A stretch of DNA of 45,518 bases from assembly GCF_000787855.1 (NCBI RefSeq), contig NZ_BBPQ01000014.1:1-45518 (forward strand). The letters run 5' to 3'. A program made the translations under genes and the position numbers. Below, piece by piece: positions 25,368 through 33,346 of the stretch (its first letter is position 1; each line of letters starts with the position of its first letter). The notes under the pieces are model-generated. The model saw only the letters and a list, made by a program, of their open reading frames with translations. It was not told where the DNA came from and made no database searches. This DNA comes from Streptacidiphilus anmyonensis (GTDB lineage Bacteria > Actinomycetota > Actinomycetes > Streptomycetales > Streptomycetaceae).

Positions 25368-26012
25368 ATGACGACGCGCACCGCCACGAAGCCGAGAAAG
25401 CTGACCCCCAAGGGCGAGCAGACCCGGCTGCGGATCGTCGCGGCCGCGGCCCAGCTGATGCTCGACCGCGGCGTCGCCGGCACCACCATGGAGGACGTCA
25501 AGGCCGCGTCCGGCGCCAGCAGTTCGCAGCTCTACCACTACTTCGCGGACAAGCAGGCCCTGATCATGGACGTGATCGCCTACCAGGACGAGCGCGTCGT
25601 CGGCGACCAGGAGCCGATGCTCGCCCGCCTCGACACCGTCGACGGGCTACGCGCCTGGTGCGACTTCATCGTCCAGCACCAGCGCGACCTCGAATGCCGC
25701 GGCGGCTGTCCGATCGGCTCGCTCGGCAGCGAACTCGCCGAGGTCGACCCCGCCGCCCGTGCCGCGGTCTCGGGATCCTTCCTGCGCTGGGAGTCAGGCA
25801 TCCGCGGCGGCCTGCGCGCCATGCACGAGCGCGGCGAGTTGACCGCCGATCCGGAGGATCTGGCCCTGACCGTCCTGGCCGCGCTTCAGGGCGGCCTGCT
25901 CCTCGCCCAGATCCACCGCGACGTCCGCCCCCTGCGGGTCACCCTCGACGCCATGATCGACCACGTCCAGGCCCACACGACGGCGGCCGTGCCGTCGTCC
26001 GGCCGACCTTGA
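25368..26012 (+). CDS. TetR/AcrR family regulator
   Basis: A 214-residue regulator with HTH RLRIVAAAAQLMLDRGVAGTTMEDVKAASGASSSQLYHYFADKQ, followed by a TetR_C_11/LmrA-YxaF-like domain with CRGGCPIGSLGSELAE, whose two Cys are conserved in that subgroup. ATG 25368. Divergent from the SDR gene, which it likely represses. Confidence 0.93.
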   Translation: MTTRTATKPRKLTPKGEQTRLRIVAAAAQLMLDRGVAGTTMEDVKAASGASSSQLYHYFADKQALIMDVIAYQDERVVGDQEPMLARLDTVDGLRAWCDFIVQHQRDLECRGGCPIGSLGSELAEVDPAARAAVSGSFLRWESGIRGGLRAMHERGELTADPEDLALTVLAALQGGLLLAQIHRDVRPLRVTLDAMIDHVQAHTTAAVPSSGRP

Positions 26013-26083
26013 CCCGCGCCTGACCGGACCCGGACCCGGACCCGGCTTCGGCGCCCGGCCGGAGGTGGTCGCCCTACCGAGGG

Positions 26084-26599
26084 CTACACGGCGCCCGCGT
26101 CGTGGGACCGCTCGTAGTGGCGGCGCACCTTCATCCGGTTGCCGCACACGGCCATCGAGCACCAGCGGGCCTTGTTGGGCTTGCTGCGGTCCAGGAGGAA
26201 GCGCCGGCACTCGGGGTTGGCGCAGGGCCGCAGCCTCCCCGGCATCGTCTCCTGCACCGAACTCCAGGTGACCAGCGCGCGCACGGCCAGCTCCCGTCCG
26301 CGGGGAACGTCCATCTCCCAGGCGATCCCCTCGGGGGACACCTTCGGGTGGGATGTGACGCCGTCCAGCAGCGGCGACAGGGCGGTCACAGGCGCAGTGC
26401 CCCGCACCACGGCCTGAAGGGCGTCCCGGGCCTGCACCAGGTGCCGCCTTTCCGCGGCCGTACCGGTGCCGCCGTGGGCTCGCTGCCACACCTTGGCCGC
26501 CTGGGGTTCGGCCAGCAGATCCGTCGGGCGTCCGCTGCCGTCCAGCGGTGTCGTGTTCAGCAGCTCCAGCAGAGTGTCCTGCCGCTCGCGCTCGCTCAT
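26084..26599 (-). CDS. CGNR zinc-finger transcription factor (ABATE domain)
   Basis: A 171-residue regulator. The N-terminal ABATE-like ligand domain starts TLLELLNTTPLDGSGRPTDLL; the C-terminal zinc finger is CANPECRRFLLDRSKPNKARWCSMAVCGNR, with four Cys and the naming CGNR. ATG 26599. The first helix-rich half probably senses a small molecule. Two dyads of the same geometry lie in the region shared with the divergent hydrolase. Confidence 0.92.
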   Translation of the reverse strand: MSERERQDTLLELLNTTPLDGSGRPTDLLAEPQAAKVWQRAHGGTGTAAERRHLVQARDALQAVVRGTAPVTALSPLLDGVTSHPKVSPEGIAWEMDVPRGRELAVRALVTWSSVQETMPGRLRPCANPECRRFLLDRSKPNKARWCSMAVCGNRMKVRRHYERSHDAGAV

Positions 26600-26670
26600 C
26601 GCCCTCCTCGCCCCTCCTCGCCACGGGCGGCCGGCCGGCCGACCCGACAGCTCGCGTCGCACCTTCGAGG

Positions 26671-26811
26671 CTAACCATGAAACCCGACATTGATGGTTAG
26701 CACAGGGCGGCGTGCCTGCGCAAGGCGCTGTGTCAGGAGGGTGTCCGGACCGAGGTCCCGGCGTCGCGCGCGGCCTTCTGTCTAACCATTAAAACGTGGT
26801 TGACAGGTTAG
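26671..26811. promoter_or_regulatory. Two CTAACC-N18-GGTTAG operators
   Basis: Site 1: CTAACC (26671-26676) and GGTTAG (26695-26700), with arms extended to GCTAACCAT/ATGGTTAGC. Site 2: CTAACC (26782-26787) and GGTTAG (26806-26811). Both have an 18-bp spacer. Site 2 contains TTGACA (26800-26805), a likely -35 of the hydrolase promoter. Probable binding sites of the CGNR protein. Confidence 0.7.
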
Positions 26812-26871
26812 GAAGCCGGTGCTTGACTCAGCCTTGTCCACGAAGAACGCGAGGCGAAGGAGCCGAGTGAC

Positions 26872-27738
26872 ATGGGCATCGCTGCCACCTACCGATCGGT
26901 CGACGTCGACGGACTGAAGGTCTTCTACCGGGAGGCCGGGCCGCGGGACGCTCCCGCGGTCCTGCTGCTGCACGGGTTCCCGAGCGCCGGCCACATGTTC
27001 CGCGACCTGATCCCGCTGCTGGCGGACCGCTACCGGGTCGTCGCCCCGGACCTGACCGGCTTCGGCCAGTCCGACATGCCCGGGCGCGACGAGTTCGACT
27101 ACACCTTCGACAACCTCGCCCGGGTGATCGACCGCTTCACCGAAGCCATCGAGCTGCGCCGGTTCGCCGTCTACGTCTTCGACTACGGCGCCCCCACCGG
27201 CTTCCGGCTCGCGGCGGCGCACCCCGAGCGGATCGCCGCGATCATCTCCCAGAACGGCAACGCCTACGAGGAAGGGCTCAGCGACGGCTGGACGCCCATC
27301 CGGGCCTACTGGCAGGACCGCTCCGAGGCCAACCGCGAGGCCCTGCGGGCCTTCCTGGCTCCGGAGACCACGGTCTGGCAGTACACCCACGGCACGCCCG
27401 ACCCCGCGTCGGTGTCCCCGGACGGCTACAGCCTCGACAACTACTACCTGGCGCGGCCCGGTGCCGACGAGATCCAGCTGGACCTGTTCGGTGACTACGC
27501 GTCGAACGTCGAGCTGTACCCGACCTTCCAGAGGTACTTCCGCACCCACACGCCCCCGCTCCTGGCGATCTGGGGACGCAACGACCCCTTCTTCCTCCCC
27601 GAAGGCGCCGAGGCGTTCACGCGCGACAACCCCGACGCCGAGGTCCGACTCCTCGACACCGGCCACTTCGCGTTGGAGACCCACGCGACCGAGATCGCCG
27701 AGGCGATCCGCACCTTCCTCGCGAAGGTCGAGTTCTAG
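26872..27738 (+). CDS. Alpha/beta hydrolase, Asp-nucleophile type
   Basis: A 288-residue hydrolase of the haloalkane dehalogenase/epoxide hydrolase branch. The nucleophile position is Asp (YVFDYGAPTG), the oxyanion motif is LLHGFPSAGHMF, the acid is in WGRNDPFF and the His in TGHFALE. The cap region runs about residues 130-215. Members open epoxides or remove halogens; which one cannot be decided. Faces the CGNR gene and probably is its target. Confidence 0.9.
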   Translation: MGIAATYRSVDVDGLKVFYREAGPRDAPAVLLLHGFPSAGHMFRDLIPLLADRYRVVAPDLTGFGQSDMPGRDEFDYTFDNLARVIDRFTEAIELRRFAVYVFDYGAPTGFRLAAAHPERIAAIISQNGNAYEEGLSDGWTPIRAYWQDRSEANREALRAFLAPETTVWQYTHGTPDPASVSPDGYSLDNYYLARPGADEIQLDLFGDYASNVELYPTFQRYFRTHTPPLLAIWGRNDPFFLPEGAEAFTRDNPDAEVRLLDTGHFALETHATEIAEAIRTFLAKVEF

Positions 27739-27879
27739 GGCCTGCCTAGCCCCGCACCGCCACCGGACCGCCAGGGACACGTCCCGCGGGGTCGCCCGGG
27801 TCCGACACCCCTTCACGGTCCACTCACGGCCCGCGCGAACGCGCGTGCCACCAGCTCTGACACCCGAGGAGTCCCACGC

Positions 27880-28575
27880 ATGTCCGCGGACATCACGGTC
27901 GTACTCGCCCACGGCGCATGGGCGGACGGCTCCAGCTGGAACAAGGTCATCACCCGACTCCAGGCCCAGGGCGTCCGCGCTGTCGCCGCGCCGCTGCCGC
28001 TGACCTCCCTTCAGGACGACGTGGCAGCACTGGAGGACACCCTCCAGCACGTGGGCGGCCCGGTCGTCCTCGCCGGCCACGCCTACGCGGGCGGCGTGAT
28101 CGGATCGACCACGGCGGACAGCGTCCGCGCCCTGGTCTACGTCGCGGCGCTCGCACCGGCCGAGGGCGAGACCGTCGGCGAGGTCTTCACGCGCGTCGCC
28201 CCGCACCCCGACGCGCCGGCTCTCACGCCCAACGAACACGGACTCGTCTGGCTGCCCGACGAGGCGTTCCCCAAGGCGTTCGCGCACCTGGCCACCGCCG
28301 AGGAGCAGGCTCTGCTGGGCGCCGTCCAGCGGCCGATCTCCGCTGCCGCGATCAGCACCCCGGTGGGTCGACCGCTGTGGAAGGACCTCCCCACCTGGTA
28401 CCTGCTCGCCGAGCAGGACCGGATGATCCCGGCCGAGAACCAGCGCTTCATGGCCGAGCGCATGGGCGCCACCGTGCGGGCGCACGACGTGGACCACGCG
28501 CCGCTGGTGACCGCGCCGGACATCGTCGCCGAGCTCCTCCTCGAAGTCGTGCAGCAGACAAGGAAGACCCTGTAG
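27880..28575 (+). CDS. Alpha/beta hydrolase lacking nucleophilic Ser
   Basis: A 231-residue protein close to the EstC/pyrethroid hydrolase-like family: VLAHGAWADGSSW is the oxyanion motif and YLLAEQDRMIPAENQRFMAERMGA holds the acid. The nucleophile elbow reads LAGHAYAGGVIG instead of GHSYGG, so Ser is replaced by Ala. The late His is in VDHAPLV. It is therefore either non-hydrolytic or uses another mechanism. ATG 27880 follows CCGAGGAG. It lies 141 bp after the Asp-type hydrolase on the same strand. Confidence 0.88.
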   Translation: MSADITVVLAHGAWADGSSWNKVITRLQAQGVRAVAAPLPLTSLQDDVAALEDTLQHVGGPVVLAGHAYAGGVIGSTTADSVRALVYVAALAPAEGETVGEVFTRVAPHPDAPALTPNEHGLVWLPDEAFPKAFAHLATAEEQALLGAVQRPISAAAISTPVGRPLWKDLPTWYLLAEQDRMIPAENQRFMAERMGATVRAHDVDHAPLVTAPDIVAELLLEVVQQTRKTL

Positions 28576-28679
28576 TCGAAGACCCGTCGTCGATCCTCAC
28601 CTACAGTGCCTCCAGGGGTGCTTCCGGTCGGACGCGAAGGTCTGGATCGGCGGGGGCGCATGGGAGGGGAGTGGCGATC

Positions 28680-29459
28680 GTGGGGGAGTTGGACGGCAGG
28701 ACCGCACTGGTCACGGGCGGCTCGCGCGGGATCGGGCGCGCGGTCGCCCTGCGACTCGCAGCCGACGGGGCGCTGGTCGCGGTCCACTACGGCGGCGACG
28801 AGGCGGCCGCCGCGGAGGCCGTGGGGCTGATCGGCAAAGCCGGCGGGCGGGCGTTCGCGGTGCAGGCCAGGTTCGGCGAGAGCGGCGCGGTGGACCGGTT
28901 GTTCGAGGGGCTGACCGCAGGGCTGGCGGACCACGGCGCCGACGGCCTGGACATCCTGGTCAACAATGCGGGAATCCACTCGGTCGGCTCGATCGGGCAG
29001 CTCGGCGAGCAGGAGTTCGAGAGGCTGCTCGCGGTCAACGTGAGCGCGCCGGTCTTCGTGGTCCAGCGGGCGCTGCCGCTGCTGCGGGACGGCGGACGGA
29101 TCGTCAACGTGGGCTCGGCGGCCACCCGGATCGCGAACCCCCTCCAGATCGGCTACACCGTCACCAAGGCGGCGCTGGCCGCGCTCAGCCCCTCGCTCGC
29201 CAACGAACTGGGCCGACGGGGCATCACCGTGAACACCGTCGAACCCGGCGTGGTGCTGACCGACATGACCGCCGGGTGGACCGGCGCCCCCGAGGCCGTG
29301 GCCGGACTCGAGTCGATCACGGCGCTCGGACGGATCGGCGAGCCGGAGGACGTCGCGGATGTCGTGGGCTTCCTGGCGGGCCCGCAGGGCCGCTGGGTGA
29401 CCGGCCAGACCATCGACGTCTCGGGCGGCACCTACCTCGGCCCGATCGCCGGCGGGTGA
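28680..29459 (+). CDS. Short-chain dehydrogenase/reductase
   Basis: A 259-residue SDR: VTGGSRGIGRAV, NNAGIHSVG, Ser in VNVGSAAT, YTVTK, NTVEPGVVLTDM and the end TIDVSGGTYLGP. GTG 28680 is preferred as GGAGGGGA lies 9 bp upstream; GTG 28671 would sit on the ribosome site. It follows the Ser-less hydrolase by 104 bp and ends in a strong hairpin. Confidence 0.92.
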   Translation: MGELDGRTALVTGGSRGIGRAVALRLAADGALVAVHYGGDEAAAAEAVGLIGKAGGRAFAVQARFGESGAVDRLFEGLTAGLADHGADGLDILVNNAGIHSVGSIGQLGEQEFERLLAVNVSAPVFVVQRALPLLRDGGRIVNVGSAATRIANPLQIGYTVTKAALAALSPSLANELGRRGITVNTVEPGVVLTDMTAGWTGAPEAVAGLESITALGRIGEPEDVADVVGFLAGPQGRWVTGQTIDVSGGTYLGPIAGG

Positions 29460-29485
29460 CGGCACCGCGGGGCCCGCGGTGCCGT
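29459..29485. terminator. Bidirectional terminator hairpin
   Basis: ACGGCACCGCGGG and CCCGCGGTGCCGT, perfect 13-bp arms with one central base, touching the SDR stop codon. It separates that gene from the convergent oxidoreductase. Confidence 0.75.
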
Positions 29486-29529
29486 TCACGGCGGGTCCTG
29501 CTCCCGGTGCGGCTCTCCTCCTCGGGCGG

Positions 29530-30516
29530 TCAGTCGACGGTGACGGTCATCTTGCCGAGGGCGGAGCCCGCTTCCATGATGCGGTGGGCCTCGACGATCT
29601 GGTCGAAGCGGAACACCCTGACCGGGCGGGCCCGGAAGGCTCCTGATGCGACCTTGGCGTAGATCGCGTCCAGGGGGACGTCAGCGAACGGGAATTCGGG
29701 GGTGCCGAGGACGAAGGCGCTGCCGAAGAAGCTGAGTTGCACGCCGGTGGGGAGATCGGCGACGGGGTCGAAGTCGGGTACCGGGTCGAAGCCGCCGAGG
29801 AAGCCCAGTTGGCAGACCCGGCCGCGCGGGCGGACCGTGGCCAGGGAGTCGCGGAGCACGCTGTTGCCGACGAGATCGAAGAGCGCGTCGACCGGTGTGG
29901 CGGCACGGCCGACCTGCGCGGCCAGCCGGCCGTCGTCGATGAGGACGTCCTCCGCGCCGATGTCCTTCAGGAGCGGCGCGTGCGCGGGGTTCCGGGTGGT
30001 GGCCAGGACCCGCGCGCCGTGGTCCACGGCGAGGTTCACCGCCGCCTGGCCGAGGGACGAGGTCGCGCCGCGAACCAGGACCCGCTCGCCCGGACGCAGG
30101 CTCAGGTTGCCGAACAGGCCGTACCAGGCTGTCGCGTAGACCTCGGGAACGGCCGCCAGCTCGGCCCAGTCCAGGGGCAGGGACGGGGCCACCACGGACA
30201 CGTTGGCCGCCGGCACCGTGACCAGCTCGGCGTAGCTGCCGTTGCGCGTGCGGCCCATGCCGCCCAGGATCGCTACGACGCGGGTGCCGGGGGCGAGGCG
30301 ACCGGAGGGGTCCGCCTCGACCAGGCCGGCGCACTCGATGCCGGGGACGGCTGCGACCTCGCCCCAGGCTCCGGCGCGCATGTACGCCTCGGCATGGTTG
30401 AGGCCGAAGGCCTTGACCCGGATCAGGACCTCGCCCGGCGCGGGCACCGGGTCGGGCAGATCGGTGACGGTCAGCACCTCGGGGGCGCCGTAGGCGGAGA
30501 TGACGACGGCCTTCAT
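29530..30516 (-). CDS. NADP-dependent quinone oxidoreductase-like protein
   Basis: A 328-residue zinc-free medium-chain dehydrogenase. GroES-like N-terminus (MKAVVISAYGAPEVLTV, GEVLIRVKAFGLNHAEAYMRAG), Rossmann motif VRGATSSLGQAAVNLA, and PVRVFRFDQIVEAHRIMEAG at the end. The catalytic-zinc Cys/His are absent. ATG 30516 is used; ATG 30525 is also possible. An operator identical in form to that of the following TetR gene precedes it. Confidence 0.92.
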   Translation of the reverse strand: MKAVVISAYGAPEVLTVTDLPDPVPAPGEVLIRVKAFGLNHAEAYMRAGAWGEVAAVPGIECAGLVEADPSGRLAPGTRVVAILGGMGRTRNGSYAELVTVPAANVSVVAPSLPLDWAELAAVPEVYATAWYGLFGNLSLRPGERVLVRGATSSLGQAAVNLAVDHGARVLATTRNPAHAPLLKDIGAEDVLIDDGRLAAQVGRAATPVDALFDLVGNSVLRDSLATVRPRGRVCQLGFLGGFDPVPDFDPVADLPTGVQLSFFGSAFVLGTPEFPFADVPLDAIYAKVASGAFRARPVRVFRFDQIVEAHRIMEAGSALGKMTVTVD

Positions 30517-30531
30517 GGGCGGCATCCATTC

Positions 30532-30547
30532 TTGAGTGGTCATTCAA
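30532..30547. promoter_or_regulatory. TetR operator before oxidoreductase
   Basis: TTGAGTG-GT-CATTCAA, a dyad with one mismatch. It matches the site at 31202-31217. Confidence 0.65.
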
Positions 30548-30564
30548 CTATTGGTCCGAAAGAA

Positions 30565-30589
30565 GGGCCACCGCAGGATGCGGTGGCCC
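30565..30589 (-). terminator. Terminator of the TetR gene
   Basis: GGGCCACCGCA-GGA-TGCGGTGGCCC, perfect 11-bp stem, 15 bp after the TetR stop and before the next operator. Confidence 0.7.
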
Positions 30590-30603
30590 CGAGGAGTCGA
30601 GCC

Positions 30604-31188
30604 TCAGGCGAGCACGGCGAACGCGTTGTCGACGATGGCGCGCAGCATGGTCGCGTCGGGGTTCGCCTTGCCGACGACCATCAGCCCCTGGCAGGTCGCG
30701 ACCAGCACCTTCGCGCCGCCGGCCGGGTCGACCGACGCACGCACCTCGCCCCGGTCGCGAGCATGGCCGAGGGCGGTGGTCATGCACCGTTCGAGGCGGG
30801 CGAGATGGCCGCGCACGACGGCGGCGGCCTCGTCGTCCTCGGCGGCGTTCTCGATGGCGGTGTTCACCAGCAGGCATCCCTGCCGGCCCTCCGGGCTCAG
30901 CAGATCGCTCACCAGGCCGTCGAAGTATCCGCGCAGCTCGGCGAGGCCGGCGTCGGGCGACTCGAGTTCGCCCAGCTTCTGCGGAACGACGAGCTTGGAG
31001 TATCGCTCCAGGGACTTCAGGAACAGCGTGTGCTTGCCGCCGGGGAACGCGCTGTACAGGCTGCCGGGCTTCACGCCGGTGGCCTTGACGAGATCCTCCA
31101 CCGACGTGGCCCGGTACCCCTGCCACCAGAACCGCAGCATGGCCTGGTCCACGACCGTGTCGGGTTCGAACTCGCGGGGTCTGGGCAT
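30604..31188 (-). CDS. TetR/AcrR family regulator
   Basis: A 194-residue regulator of the group with REFEPDTVVDQAMLRFWWQGYRATSVEDL and GVKPGSLYSAFPGGKHTLF, whose relatives often control oxidoreductases in response to electrophiles. Cys residues occur in RQGCLLVN and ATCQGLM. ATG 31188 or ATG 31203. It precedes the oxidoreductase on the same strand; a terminator and separate operator lie between, so the two are a regulon rather than a simple operon. Confidence 0.93.
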   Translation of the reverse strand: MPRPREFEPDTVVDQAMLRFWWQGYRATSVEDLVKATGVKPGSLYSAFPGGKHTLFLKSLERYSKLVVPQKLGELESPDAGLAELRGYFDGLVSDLLSPEGRQGCLLVNTAIENAAEDDEAAAVVRGHLARLERCMTTALGHARDRGEVRASVDPAGGAKVLVATCQGLMVVGKANPDATMLRAIVDNAFAVLA

Positions 31189-31201
31189 GCCACGAAAATA
31201 C

Positions 31202-31217
31202 ATGAGTGACCATTCAA
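31202..31217. promoter_or_regulatory. TetR self-operator
   Basis: ATGAGTG-AC-CATTCAA, 14 bp before the TetR start at 31188, same form as the site at 30532-30547. Confidence 0.65.
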
Positions 31218-31273
31218 GAACAAGTGGGGACTTCGCCGAACTCCCGGAAGGCGCCCGTCCGGTCTCGAGCTGT

Positions 31274-32560
31274 TCAGCGCAGGTAAGCCACGGCGGCGCG
31301 CCGGAGGCGGACGGCCTCCATGTTCCCCAGGAGTTCTGCGGCGAGCGCGGCCGCGATGAAGATCGCCTCGCCGCCGAACGGAAAGGCCGACTCGCCGCCG
31401 AGAAGCCGGGAGATCCCCACGACCGCCAGGGCCAGTGCGGCGACCGCGACGGCGCGGGGCCAGGTCAACCGGTGCTGGACGTAGCCCAGGTACTCCGCTG
31501 TCGGCCGTCCCGGCCGGATGCCGGGCACGAAGCCGCCGACCTGTTTCAACTCGTCGGCTATCGAGTCCGGTTGGAACTCCAAGGCTGCATAGAAGGCGGT
31601 GAGGAAGAGAATCAGAACAGTCAGCAGGACGAGGTACCCCGTCGACCCCTCGGCCAGCAGGCGGTCCCGCAGCGCGCCGGTCCAGCCGCTGTGCGGCAGC
31701 AGTTGCGCGACCAGGGCGAGCCAGTAGAGAAGCGACGCGGAGAAGGTGACCGGAGCGTCCAAGTCGCCGAGTTCCACCGGAATGTGGGCGGGGCCGCCCC
31801 CGGACGGCCGAGTGCCGATCATGCGCTTGGCGTACTGCACGGGGACGGCGCGCTCGGCGCGTTCCACGAAGGTCTGCCCCATGAACGTCAACGGCCCCAG
31901 GAACAGCAGGGCGACGAAGGGGAGCAGTCCCCGGTGCTCGCGGACTGCCCAGAACTCTCCCGGCAGCACCGCCAGCACTTGGACGAGCACCAGGACGGCG
32001 TAGCCGTTGCCGAGCCCGCGCCGGCTCACCCACTCAGCCAACCCCATCGTCGCCACCGCCCCACCCGCGAGGCACAAGACGTCCACCGCGACCGCGCCCG
32101 TGCCGGTTGCCCGCAGCAACCCGTGGTCCCGGCCCACCGTGACGACGGCCCAGGCCATGAGCAGCGCCACGGGCACGGTCGCCACCCTTGCCATCCGCGC
32201 GACCGCGGCCGCTCCCACCGAGCCCTCCCGGGCCAGCGCACCCAACCGCGGGACCGTGATCACGGCCAGGTCCAGCAACAGCCGGGCGGTCACGACCGGG
32301 AAGATACTCAGCCCGAACACCGACAAGCCAGGCAGGGCGTCGCCCATCAGAACCTTCACGGCACCGGAGAAGGCCTGATGGTTCTGGGCCGCGTGGACGT
32401 CGACGCCCGGCAGCGGCACGTACTGGCCGAGCCGGAACAGCACGACCGCGGCCAGAGTGAACCCGGCACGGCGCCGGACCTCGGCGAGCCGAACGATCTG
32501 AGACCACCACGACAGCACGTCGCCCCCCAAGCCACGCGTCCACGTACCGACCGACCTCAT
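31274..32560 (-). CDS. Orphan SecY-like translocase paralogue
   Basis: A 428-residue membrane protein with about ten segments, near the usual SecY length. Conserved SecY parts: FRLGQYVPLPGVD (about 42-54), WVSRRGLGNGYAV (182-186 core), VPVQYAKRM (239-247), FQPDSIADELKQVGGFVPGIRPGRPTAEYL (about 329-358), GGEAIFIAAAL and VRLRRAAVAYL at the end. The canonical NxAGVIP stretch of segment VII is replaced (about 262-280 reads ELGDLDAPVTFSAS). It is not in a ribosomal-protein operon and no SecE/SecA is near. Divergent from a small secreted protein. Confidence 0.9.
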   Translation of the reverse strand: MRSVGTWTRGLGGDVLSWWSQIVRLAEVRRRAGFTLAAVVLFRLGQYVPLPGVDVHAAQNHQAFSGAVKVLMGDALPGLSVFGLSIFPVVTARLLLDLAVITVPRLGALAREGSVGAAAVARMARVATVPVALLMAWAVVTVGRDHGLLRATGTGAVAVDVLCLAGGAVATMGLAEWVSRRGLGNGYAVLVLVQVLAVLPGEFWAVREHRGLLPFVALLFLGPLTFMGQTFVERAERAVPVQYAKRMIGTRPSGGGPAHIPVELGDLDAPVTFSASLLYWLALVAQLLPHSGWTGALRDRLLAEGSTGYLVLLTVLILFLTAFYAALEFQPDSIADELKQVGGFVPGIRPGRPTAEYLGYVQHRLTWPRAVAVAALALAVVGISRLLGGESAFPFGGEAIFIAAALAAELLGNMEAVRLRRAAVAYLR

Positions 32561-32626
32561 CCTGGCAGAGGCGCGTTGCTGTCTGTACGGATTGATGGCT
32601 GCCTGTCAAACTGCCTCCGCGCGCTT

Positions 32627-32641
32627 GCACCAAGCACTTTG
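32627..32641. promoter_or_regulatory. Short dyad in secY-like/secreted-protein gap
   Basis: ACCAA-GCACT-TTGGT lies 41 bp before the small secreted-protein gene, within the divergent promoter region. Role unknown. Confidence 0.3.
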
Positions 32642-32681
32642 GTACACCCTCACTCTGCAGGTACGGACACCAGGAGAGCCC

Positions 32682-33059
32682 ATGCGCCGCACCGTACGAT
32701 CCTCCGCCGCCGTCCTCTCCCTCGGTACGGCTGTGGCCGCCGCCGTGGTGATGGCGGCCCCGGCAGCACAGGCAGTGCCGCGCCCGGCCGCCACGCCCTT
32801 CATCTCCTGCTTCTCGGACGCCATCAATCAGACCCGGGGAGAGGTCGAGTGCAACACGGCTTCCTCCTTCGGAGTCGGTGCCGACACATGGGCCTGGACC
32901 GTCAACTACGTCACGTCCACCTCCAGCACGAGCGACTACCTGAGCTTCGTCTGCGGCAGGGGGGACACCTACGAGATCGGCATGATCATCACTGACAGCC
33001 TCGGAGACACGGAGTCGGGCTGGACCTCGGTCACCTGCCGTACCGGTGTGCCCAACTGA
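32682..33059 (+). CDS. Small secreted protein, function unknown
   Basis: A 125-residue exported protein. The signal peptide (MRRTVRSSAAVLSLG, then a long Ala-rich core) is cleaved near AQAVPRP. The mature part of about 90 residues has four Cys (ISCFSD, VECNTA, FVCGRG, VTCRTG) that could form two disulfides, and is rich in Ser/Thr. ATG 32682 has AGGAG 5 bp upstream. No family recognised. Its head-to-head position with the SecY paralogue is notable. Confidence 0.82.
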   Translation: MRRTVRSSAAVLSLGTAVAAAVVMAAPAAQAVPRPAATPFISCFSDAINQTRGEVECNTASSFGVGADTWAWTVNYVTSTSSTSDYLSFVCGRGDTYEIGMIITDSLGDTESGWTSVTCRTGVPN

Positions 33060-33114
33060 TCATCGGTTGACCGGCGTCGGCTGTCGCCGCCGGGCGCCCG
33101 CGCCGGAGGTGCTG

Positions 33115-33315
33115 ACCCTCCCACCCTTCGGCGCACCCCCGGTCCTTGAGCAGGTAGCTGACCGCGCCCGCTCCGTCGGCGAGCAACTCCCCTGCGTAGA
33201 GCGGTTCGACGTACTGCGACAGTACGAGGACCGCGAGCCCTGGGAAGCGTTCGCGGGGCTCCACGGCGGCGCGCAGGCCCTCGTCGGCGAAGGTGGGCGG
33301 CAGGCAGGCATCCGT
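33115..33315 (-). pseudogene. Fragment of a NarL-type response regulator
   Basis: The frame codes PPTFADEGLRAAVEPRERFP, then GLAVLVLSQYVEPLYAGELL and GAVSYLLKDR, which is the second half of the receiver domain of LuxR/NarL response regulators. The phosphorylated Asp region before it is lost (reads DACLPPTF where DVRMPPTF is expected) and there is no HTH domain after it. No sensor kinase is near. A relic. Confidence 0.7.
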
Positions 33316-33346
33316 AGGCCTGGAAGATCGGACCGCAGGACCGGGC

